Source of the DNA: Acephala macrosclerotiorum
Lineage: Eukaryota > Ascomycota > Leotiomycetes > Helotiales > Mollisiaceae
DNA: 64,000 bases
NCBI GenBank assembly: GCA_014904845.1
Contig: MU119208.1
Span: 434,001-498,000 of the forward strand
Direction of reading: 5' to 3'
Part shown: piece by piece, positions 55,140-64,000 of the stretch
Layout: every line of letters starts with the position of its first letter
How positions within the stretch are numbered: the stretch's first letter is position 1
Program-made: the position numbers and the translations under genes
Notes under the pieces: model-generated
Database searches by the model: none
The model's input: only the letters and a program-made list of their open reading frames with translations
What the model was told of the DNA's origin: nothing

Positions 55140-55692
55140 TGGTGTTTTCTTTATATGCATGGCAAGCACGGAGTTGGGCGGCAAGGTTTTAGCATTTTGA
55201 AAGAATAGCTCACCTACTGAGCAGACTAATAAGTGCATAAACGGACCAATGTGGTCTTTCGGCTCGGTCTACATGAATCCCAAGATGATGGAACCAGTTT
55301 TGACATACAAAAGTAGAGCAATAGGATAATAAGCCAGGCTTCAACATATAGAGTCTGCTGCAGAGAAACATGATGTCCCACCACAAAACAAGAATGCACC
55401 ATCAGTCTACCTGTCTAGTCAGCGACTTTCAATATCTCGAAAATAACGCCCTGCGTCTGCCCCCAATGCCCTTCGAGACCGCCCTCAGCCCCGCTTTCAA
55501 GGGAGACAACACGTGAGGACATCGGGGGCGGTGAGAAGCGAATTGCCGGCGCCATACCTAAAGAGATACGAAGCTTCTCGAAAATCGGTTTGGATTTGGT
55601 TGTCTGATTCAATATTTCTGAACTCTGTACTTATACTTTGACAATTCTTGACAATTCCAAACCCTAATAATCTTTGATAAAATCCATCGACC
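55140..55692. other. Intergenic between HMG1 and STI1
   Basis: This holds the 3' end of HMG1 and the STI1 promoter. No additional gene. Confidence 0.4.
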
Positions 55693-57718
55693 ATGGCGGA
55701 CGAACTTAAAGCTCTTGGTAACAAGGCCATTGCGGAGAAGAACTTCGACGAGGCTATGTGAGTGGAGCTCCTGTGTTTACTTCTGTGAAAGCAAACACGC
55801 TTTCTGTCACGGGTAGTTCTCCTTGAGTGCTTTGCTGACGCCGATGTAGTGCGAAATTCACAGAAGCTATCGAACTGAAGCCAACGGATCATATTCTGTA
55901 CTCGAATCGTTCTGCTGCCTACGCTTCGAAGAAGGACTACGAGAATGCTTTGAAGGATGCAGAGAAGGTTACAGAGATCAAGCCAGACTGGCCAAAGGGA
56001 TGGGGTCGTCTGGGTACGGCGAAGCATGGATTGGGAGATCTTGTAGGTGCGCATGATGCGTACGAGGAGGGTGTGAAGCTGGATCCTACGAATGCACAAA
56101 ATAAGAATGGTCTGGCTGCTGTCAACCGTGCTATTGAGGCTGAGGCTAAGGCTGGTGAGCACCCCTCGCATTAGATGAATGTCTGTGAAGCTGACGAGTT
56201 CATGAAGATGGTGTCACTGGTAATCCTATGGATGGTGGTTTGGGCAATATGTTCAAGGATCCAGATATCATTAGGAAGATTGCTGCGAATCCCAAGACGA
56301 GCAAATTCCTTGCCGACCCAAGCTTTATGGCCAAGCTCCAGCAACTTCAGAACAGTCCCAATGGTGGTGCAGGTGCAGATATGTTCTCCGACCCCAGAAT
56401 GATCCAAGTCCTTGGTGTCCTGATGGGTGTTGACATGGACATGATGGGTGGAATGGGCGATATGCCTGGTATGGGTGGAGAGGGTGGTCCATCTGGTAAA
56501 GAAGCTGAGGAAGATGTCCCAATGCCAGATGCTCGCCCTTCATCCACCAAGGAGTCGGAACCAGAGCCAGAAGATGAGCCAATGGACGACGAGGCGGTTG
56601 AGAAGGCAAAGGCAAAGGCTGCTGCTGAAGAGGAGAAGAAACTCGGCAACGAGGACTACAAGAAGAAGAACTTCGACCCAGCTATTGCCCACTACAGCAA
56701 GGCATGGGAGCTGTACAAGGACATCACCTACCTGAACAACCTTGCTGCTGCCTACATGGAGAAGGGCGAATACGACGAAGCCATCAAGGCATGTGAGAAG
56801 GCTGTCGAGGAAGGTCGAGAGATCTATGCCGATTTCAAGATCATCGCTAAATCCTACGCTCGCATCGGCACGTGTTACGAGAAGCAGGGCAAACTCAAGG
56901 AAGCCATCGAAAATTACAAGAAGTCTCTCACCGAGAATCGAACCGCAGAAGTCATCACGAAGCTCCGTACAGCTGAGAAGAATGAGATCGAGGGCGCTAG
57001 AAAAGCCTACATCGACCCCGAGAAGGCAGAAGAAGCTCGCGAGCTCGGTAACGCTAAGTTCAAGGAGATGGATTGGCCAGGTGCGGTTGCGGCTTACAGC
57101 GAGATGGTCAAGCGAGCTCCTGAGGATCCGAGAGGATACAGTAATCGTGCTGCTGCTTTCATCAAGCTTCTGGAATTCCCGAGCGCGATTGATGATTGTG
57201 ACAAGGCGATCAAGAAGGATCCTAAGTTCATCAGAGCTTATTTGAGGAAGGCTCAAGCTTACTTTGGTATGAGAGAATACTCGAAATGTCTTGATGCTTG
57301 CAAGTCTGCGACTGAGGTGGATACTACGAAGGCGAACGCGAGGGAGATTGAGACGCAGCAACAAAAGGCTTTGAGTGCTATGTATAGTGCGCGGGAGAAT
57401 GAGACGGAGGAGCAGACTAAGGAGCGAATCATGAAGGATCCCGAGGTATGTTTTGTTCTTGAAAGTGAGTAGGAGAAAGATGCTAACGATGGGGTAGATC
57501 ATGGGTATCATGCAAGATCCAATCATGCAATCCATCCTCCAACAAGCACAGTCCGACCCAGCTGCTCTTCAAGAACACATGAGAAACCCTGGTGTCAGAG
57601 ACAAGATCCAACGTCTCGTTGCTGGTAAGTCACTCCATTCCTCCTTTCCCTCTTCTTTCCTGCTCTTTGGACTCAAGACTAACATGACACAGCCGGTGTG
57701 ATCCGTGTTGGTCGTTGA
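55693..57718 (+). CDS. STI1: Hsp90/Hsp70 co-chaperone Sti1 (Hop homologue)
   Basis: This cytosolic adaptor binds Hsp70 and Hsp90 together and passes client proteins between them. Five exons (55693-55757, 55850-56154, 56208-57445, 57498-57624, 57693-57718) give 586 residues. TPR1 spans residues 1-110 (ELKALGNKAIAEKNFDEAI, YSNRSAAYASK). A first DP domain with a Gly/Met-rich tail lies at about 128-200. TPR2A and TPR2B cover about 235-480 (EKKLGNEDYKKKNFDPAI, ARELGNAKFKEMDWPGAV). The second DP domain is at 525-586 (MQDPIMQSILQQAQ, NPGVRDKIQRLVAAGVIRVG). The last exon is only 26 bp and supplies the conserved terminus AGVIRVGR. The full domain order of Hop/Sti1 is present. Confidence 0.95.
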
Positions 57719-59959
57719 ACTGCGTGACCTCTGTACCGACGAGGAAGTCTGCTTGTGAGGAAGGGAGGGGTGACAACTTGAGACGAGAGAATTGCAAGCA
57801 AGCTGATGAGTTAATCTGACAATTGCTAATGGTTCCTCTTGGTCCCGGTCAATCAATGAATGAATGTACTTTAGGTCTTGCTGAGTTTTTAGCGTAGTCG
57901 TCAATGCATTGCGATGGAAACTCAAACATCTTCTCATTGAAAATGAACCGAAACGACTCTTGCGAATCTGGAATCCTCACGAGGTGGGAGAACTCTATAA
58001 TGGCGAAAATCCATCAGTGAGCGCCACTTTCTCAAATCCATATCGAGTTCCATCCTCTATATTGCTGCCTAGGACCAACTCTTTACTATGCCCCAGCTTC
58101 CATGCTAACTTCTGACACTTGGACTGACTCAATCCAACTCGCTCTTTCGCCCTCCGCCCTTGTCTTGCCTCAACATCCTTCCTTATATATACAGAAAGAA
58201 GTTAGAAAACAATTGACGACAATCATAAGCAGCAAGGTCTATAACGGACGAGACAAAATTTCTCCCTCACGGAATCCGACGATACCAGGGCAACTAGCAG
58301 CCGACATTAGTGAGAAGGAACAGCCCACATATTCTTTCTTGTCTACACTTAAAAGACACTGCCCGCAAAAACATCACAAAGAAGTTAACATGGCAATGCA
58401 TAACCAACTGCTGGTAACTTCATTGTGAGCCTGCTACAAACGCGCACAGAAACAGAAGAGTATCTGTCGTTGTTAGGTGGGGGGGGCAAAGGAGAGAACT
58501 TTGTTGTGACGCCGCGGGCGACGTTTGTTCTTTATACGGCATAAGCGAATTCTGCTGCACGTAGGATTTCTTGTGATGACTCGAATAGATGTTTTGTGGT
58601 TGAGGATTGATATTTGAATTAGCATGGAACAATAAATGATGTGCAATGTCCTGTGATCATCTGAACACTCCGTATCTTCAGTTCGCTTAAGTACTGTAGA
58701 CCTCCTTTCATGTTCGCGTAAGATCAAGCAAGTACCTATCTTGATCACATCGTGAGAGTAGCGAGGTCATCTAATGATATCCATTTGTGTTAACTGCTGT
58801 GCTTGCTTAATCAGACTCACTCCTTCCCTCGAGTGTGCTCCAGAAGATGAGAAGCCCTGTGGAGAGTGTCAGCGGTCTTGACTTCGGCACAATTTTAAAA
58901 GAAGGTGGGGAGTCAACGCAGTGTAGATATTCAAAGACAGACCAAAGAATTACTAGAGTTTGAATCAAAATTGCACGCCTGACCAGGGCTCTGGTACTGT
59001 ATAGACAACAAGAGGGAAGAAGCCTAAACTGGGGATATGGGTTTAGACACTTAGGTAATTAATTAAGTTCTGCGCTCGGAGAGTTGACGCGCTCAATTCG
59101 GCCCTCAAAAAGCGTAGTGAAATCCACAAGCTTAAAAAAAGCCTTTGGAATTTTGAAAAATAGCAAAAGAACCACCGGCATCCCGCAGGATACCGGTGTA
59201 AGAAACCCTAGTTGATGAAGAGTTTACTTTCGGGAGGAGGTGGCGGAGGAAGACACAACCCGCCCAATTCGAATGGTTATTGTTAGCCTGGGCGGACTGG
59301 TAACCAGACCTGGTGATTCAGCGACTAGTGTTTCGTGCTGGCGATAGAAACAAAATGCTTGTTTAAATCTATAAGGATAGATCGTGAGGCTACGGATGAG
59401 GTAGAGTGAGGCTAGCCGAAAAGGGGAATTTTGAGGCGGATTGAAAGTGATGGGATGGCGGATGTTAACTGAGAAGGGCATTGGAGGAATCTTTGGTGAC
59501 GATGTAGGCTCAGATTAGGTGAATGGATCATGGTAAGGGTTGATATTTTGTATCTTCCTCGATCACATTGTGAGGACGGGTCAGCGAGTTGGGTCAAGTC
59601 TTGCACTTGCACTTGCACTTGCACTTGCAGAGTCGCTCCTTCCATCTCATACAGCGCCGTACAAGAACCTGACTCTGTTTCAGCTACCATACTGTTTCTT
59701 CCTATCTTAGGCACTGAGATACTTACAATTCACCATTCTCGTCACGCTTGCATCCCCGTCTACCAATTCCGACACGTAGAGTCTCTCAACCTTTTCACTC
59801 ACAACAAGGACAGTCGGCTGCAGTGAGCAAATCATGACAGTCGTCTATAGCAATCGCCGGAGCTGATTATCCTCTAACAATACATGCCATACCACCAACC
59901 AAGGAGATCTTCCCATCCGGAGCAAAAGAGAATCGTCAAAAAGGGTATGGACTAACTCC
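57719..59959. other. Long intergenic region, convergent 3' ends
   Basis: This is 2.2 kb between STI1 and ALA1. Frames are short and lack motifs. A hexamer repeat lies at 59600-59629. Confidence 0.4.
59600..59629. repeat. (CTTGCA)5 tandem repeat
   Basis: Five uninterrupted copies of the hexamer CTTGCA in intergenic DNA. No inferred role. Confidence 0.85.
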
Positions 59960-62900
59960 TCAAAGCTTCAACTTTTCCTGAAACCATTTTTCCGCAACAG
60001 CAACTGCCTCCTCGATCTTATCTGGGTTGGTACCTTGGCCTGTTCGGGTAGGTTCCTTGCCACCTGATCGGCCTCCGACGACTTCTGAGACGGCAGCAGC
60101 CCAGTGCTCGGCGGTGACGCCTTTGGAAGCGTGCTCCTGTAAAAATGTTAGCTATGCTCGGATCTGAACGGAAGATGGGCTTACAGTGCCAACATAAACA
60201 CCATGAACAACAGAGCCTTCAGTCTCACTACCTCCGAATAAGTAGACAGTCTTGTCCTTGGCCTTGCTCTTGAAGTGATTCATAACATCTGCAATCGCTC
60301 TAGCATTGGCAGAAATTGGAAGCTGGCCAATGTATGCCTTGCTTTCTTTGTTCTCGGCGAAATGCCCTGTGACAGTTTCAAGCGCAGTTTTCGACTCGGC
60401 CTTTTGCTTCTTCTTCTGCTCATCCAGAATATCCTTCTGCACCTTGGCAAAGCGCGTCTTTAGTTCATCCTTCTCTAACGTTGAGATGGTAAGCTGATTC
60501 AGTTCGATCTGTGTTGTCTTGACTCCTGCCTCTTTCTCGGGGCCATGAGGCAACGCGTCGAGTTCCGTAATTTTCTTGCCGAACTCAACAGCAAGGCGTT
60601 GAACTTCGTGAGCAGCATCACCAGTGTAAGCGACAATACGTCGGATACCCTTGGCAATACCGCTCTCTTCAACGATGACGAGGTCCTTGATCAGGCCGGT
60701 GTTGGCGACGTGAGTTCCACCACAGAACTCTACACTGACTTCACGCCATTTCGGGTTCTTGGGGTTCTCGAGGAGCTCGTCGACGGGGACACCGACCGAA
60801 ACAACTCGGACTGGATTGGGATATGTCTCTCCAAACACAGCACGCACACCTTCAATGCTCTTAGCGGTATCAAGGTCGACATCCTTGGCGTAAATCTCGC
60901 AATTCTGTTTGATATATGCATTCGATGAGTCCTCAATCTTCTTCAGCTCTGGGAGGGTGACTTGAGCCTTATGTGAGAAATCGAATCGCAACTTGTCTTG
61001 GTCGACTAGTGATCCCTTCTGGTTGATATCATCACCAAGATGTTCCCTCAGAGCGTGATTAAGAATGTGAGTTCCAGTGTGGTTGTTGCGAATAGGCGCC
61101 CTCCTCAGCTCGTCATATTCGGAAATGACTTCGTCCCCAGCTTTCAAATGACCATACTCGAGGTAGCCATTGTGGACAATGTATCCACCGTAAGCTTGGA
61201 CATCCAGCACTCTAAACTCAGCAACATCATCGATAATCATCTTTCCGGTATCAAAGACTTGACCACCTTGCTCTGCATAGAAGTTGGTCTTGTCGAGCAA
61301 GATGCCAAAAGGCTTGTCTTTTGGTAGGCCCTCGGTGGTCTTCAAGAAATCCTTTCCGTCGTAGATAAGCTGGATCTTGCCAAGAGTGTCGCCTTTCGAG
61401 AATTTCGCATCGTCGTTAGGTCTTGGTATACCGATCTTGTCAAGCTCGGCAATCTGGTGCACATCCAACTTCGCAAATGTATGCGCAGCCTCCTTAACAG
61501 ATTTGCTAGCCTCGCGAGCTCTCTCCTGCGCAATTCTGATCTCGGCCTCATCCGTCTCAAGACCTCTCTCCTCAGCCATGATCTTCGTCAGATCCTCTGG
61601 GAAGCCAAAGGTGTCGTACAACCGCCAGACGTCATCTCCAGAAAGCTTCTTGGTCTTGTTCTTCACTGCAGTCGTAGCATACTTCTCAAACATCTTCTCA
61701 CCACGATCCAATGTTCTAGCGAAAGCTTCTTCTTCTTCGTCCAGGATCTCCTTGACATCCTCTTGTTTCTTAACAATTTCTGGGAATTGTCCTCCCATTT
61801 GGTCAACGAGAGCAGGCAGTATCTTGGAGAAGAAGCTGCCGATCTCGGCATTGAAGTATTTCCGGGCATAACGAGATCCGCGCCTTAGTACTCGACGAAC
61901 GACATATCCTCGTCCTTCATTGTTGGGAACCCCTCCGTCAGAAATAGCGAACGTCAGTAAACGGATATGGTCTGCAATAACACGATAGGCAGTGTCAATG
62001 CCGTCTTTATCCTCCTCTCCGTACAGGTCCTTGTAGTCTCTGGCTCTAGTGACTTCTTGAATCTTGGCGAATAGTGGATGGAAGACATCCGTATCATAAT
62101 TGGACTTCTTGTCCTGCAGTACTGATACCAATCGCTCGAAACCCATACCAGTATCAACATGCTTCGCAGGCAAAGTCTTCAGCGACTTGTCCTTCTGTCT
62201 ATCGAACTGGATGAACACGTTGTTCCAGATTTCGAGAACGTTAGGATCGTCCATGTTGACCAAGTGAGCAGCATTTCGGCCACCTCCTATCCTGTCGTAG
62301 TGAACTTCACTGCAAGGCCCGCATGGTCCTTGGTCACCCATCTCCCAGAAGTTGTCCTTCATGTTGCCAGGTAATATATGGTCGTCCTTCACACCGACGC
62401 TCTTCCATAACTCCTTGGCCTCAAGATCTGGTGCCAGGCCGGCGGAGGCATCGCCCTCGAAGTATGTAACGTAAAGTCTGTCAGGATCCAGGCCATAGAC
62501 TTTTGTGAGAAGCTCCCATGACATCTCAATAGCTCCTTTCTTGAAGTAGTCACCAAAAGACCAGTTCCCTAACATCTCAAAGAAGGTCTGTGACTCATGT
62601 CAGTGAAATTTCGGAATAGCAGCAGCATTATAACTTACGTGATGGTAGCTATCTTTTCCTACATCGTCGAGATCCTGATGGGTATACAATTAGCTAGAGC
62701 CATTTCTACTAGTCCTATTGTCCTTACATTATGCTTGCCTCCAGCACGGATACACTATTCTCAATCAGCTTGCCCCTCTTGAAGTTCCAGCATCCTTTCA
62801 GCCCACCTTCTGCGTATCCACCGCACGCTTCAGCTGTGCCATATCATCGGTCTTGCCTACTGTCCCTAGGAAAATAGGCTTGAACTGGTTCATACCAGCA

Positions 62901-63340
62901 TTGGTGAAGAGGAGAGTCGGGTCATTGTGGGGTACCACAGAGGATGAGGGGACTGTAAAGCTCAAAAGTCAGCTCAATACCAATTGAAAAGTATAGAAAA
63001 GAACCATAGAGCCTCTGCAGAGCCCCATTGAGCTCTAAAACCCATTCTCAAGCTCCAGACAAAATATTCAACCTCAAGCAAAACTACCCCGCCACGTACC
63101 AATAGTATGCTCCTTCCCCTCAAAGAACTCCAAGAAAGTCTTTCTAACCACCTGAGCACTCCATTTCGAATGATCGCCCGCCATATTAACCATATGCCTG
63201 TATGCTAATACGTGCGTTGAGACTTTTTGTGTTGTGCGCGTGTTGCCAATCCGATATCGCGTCGTCGTGGAAAGCGTCTCGGTTTTGTAGAATATTCGGT
63301 GACTCAGTCCCGCGAATCTCAGACTCCCTCTTAAATTCAT
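59960..63340 (-). CDS. ALA1: Alanyl-tRNA synthetase, cytosolic with optional mitochondrial leader
   Basis: It charges tRNA-Ala with alanine. Six exons (63340-63100, 62952-62807, 62754-62728, 62674-62639, 62587-60185, 60136-59960) give 1009 residues from the upstream Met. Exons 3 and 4 are only 27 and 36 bp, encoding CIRAGGKHN and [12 protein letters not shown], parts of motif 1 of the class II core. Landmarks are [60 protein letters not shown], the editing-site [14 protein letters not shown] and [10 protein letters not shown], and the C-terminal C-Ala domain. Met codons at 63193 (MVN) and 63184 start the cytosolic form (960 residues from 63193). The 49 residues before them are Arg/Ser/Thr/Leu-rich, like a mitochondrial presequence. 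Yeast ALA1 is known to make both forms from one gene. Confidence 0.93.
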
Positions 63341-63519
63341 CCGCACACACACCCAGTCTTCTGATTCGAGAATCCCGATAGGTCGAAATCCCACCCGAAG
63401 CACAAATTGCTTCTTTGTCGCTGTTATCGATTCGCAGGCACACCTTATCTTGGAGGGATAGGGACGATAGGAGGAAGAGTAGGGAGGGATAAATTTGGGT
63501 GATGAGGTGACTAGGGGAA

Positions 63520-64000
63520 ATGGATCGTGGACAAGCGACGGGAGGAATTAGGAAAAGAAAGGCGGAAACTCAAGACAATGAGCGCCTATCGAAGAGATTG
63601 GCTCTTCTGAATCTGGGTTTGTATTCTTCATTATCTCCAATTACAATCATACCTAATATCACAGCAGAGCGCGATGGAGAGAAGCTCTACGTTCCAGTCG
63701 AAGAGTCTCAGGTTCAGGTGTCAACACCGATAATCTCGAAGCCAAAATCACCAGCGCAAGCACATACACAGCCAGACAACGATGTTATGCTATTAGATAA
63801 CACGAAGCACAAAGTCTACATCTACGACCTCGACGCCGAGTTATCAGACAGCGAGTCCTCCGATGATGGAAAGCTGGTTTTCCTCCCAGACATCGAGAAG
63901 CATCTTCGAGAATCACGAATTCCACCCTCGATCCTAGCCAACAGCGAAGGAGAATTGGCAGGGTGCAAGGAGCTGGTCCTCTACAACGTCCCAAGCTCTC
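63520..64000 (+). CDS. Unrecognised conserved-looking protein, 5' part (cut by window end)
   Basis: Exon 1 is 63520-63616, joined after a 48-bp GTTTGT...ACAG intron to exon 2 from 63665, which stays open to the window end. About 144 residues are visible. The N-terminus is basic (GGIRKRKAETQ), followed by ERDGEKLYVPVEES and an acidic stretch KVYIYDLDAELSDSESSDDG, then VFLPDIEKHLRES and CKELVLYNVPSS. The pattern suggests a nuclear protein with a short conserved motif, but I cannot assign a family. The start lies 179 bp from the divergent ALA1, so the two share a compact promoter. Confidence 0.75.
   Translation, partial: MDRGQATGGIRKRKAETQDNERLSKRLALLNLGLYSSLSPITIIPNITAERDGEKLYVPVEESQVQVSTPIISKPKSPAQAHTQPDNDVMLLDNTKHKVYIYDLDAELSDSESSDDGKLVFLPDIEKHLRESRIPPSILANSEGELAGCKELVLYNVPSS

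Noticed and set aside
1..64000. CRISPR arrays, rRNA or tRNA genes
   Set aside because: No spaced direct repeats were seen, and reading by eye found no tRNA B-box with matching stems or rRNA sequence; a tRNAscan run would settle this.

Overview
The window looks like nuclear DNA of a filamentous ascomycete (Pezizomycotina). Genes carry short GT-AG introns of about 50-190 bp. Housekeeping proteins are of fungal type: Spa2, Sti1, a long HMG-CoA reductase with a membrane N-terminus, Ssu72 and Rpc34. There are also Zn2Cys6 and HET-domain genes typical of the group, plus an AT-rich island. Placement in Leotiomycetes is my impression from protein style and is not proven.

Layout. 0.7-10.2 kb holds an unrecognised acidic protein, a MARVEL-like four-helix membrane protein, RNA polymerase III subunit Rpc34, a cyclophilin with an optional mitochondrial leader, and an Ent3-like epsin. 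10.6-31 kb is an accessory metabolic block: a SnoaL-like protein, an amidohydrolase-family hydroxybenzoate decarboxylase, an aldehyde dehydrogenase, a Zn2Cys6 regulator, a zinc alcohol dehydrogenase, a carotenoid-oxygenase-family (lignostilbene-type) dioxygenase, an NCS1 purine/cytosine-type permease, a salicylate-hydroxylase-like FAD monooxygenase and a PaiB-like FMN-binding protein. 31-36 kb is a degraded, repeat-bearing compartment with a decayed gene, a 553-bp MITE with palindromic termini, a HET-domain gene and an AT-rich island. 36-64 kb returns to core genes: GNAT acetyltransferase, Spa2, Ssu72, an Nbp2-like SH3 protein, nicotinamidase, HMG-CoA reductase, Sti1, alanyl-tRNA synthetase and the start of an unrecognised conserved gene cut by the window edge.

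The most interesting group is the set at 12.2-23.2 kb. Two divergent pairs (decarboxylase/ALDH and ADH/dioxygenase) flank a dedicated Zn2Cys6 regulator. My reading, which is inference, is a catabolic cluster for a plant stilbenoid or similar phenylpropanoid dimer. The dioxygenase would cleave the interphenyl double bond to hydroxybenzaldehydes. ALDH and ADH would oxidise or reduce these, and the decarboxylase, perhaps with the FAD monooxygenase at 27.8-29.6 kb, would turn hydroxybenzoates into phenols or catechols. No ring-cleavage dioxygenase is present in the window.

Exon structures were built by hand from splice consensus, reading frame and family motifs. All stated joins keep the frame, but none is confirmed by transcripts.
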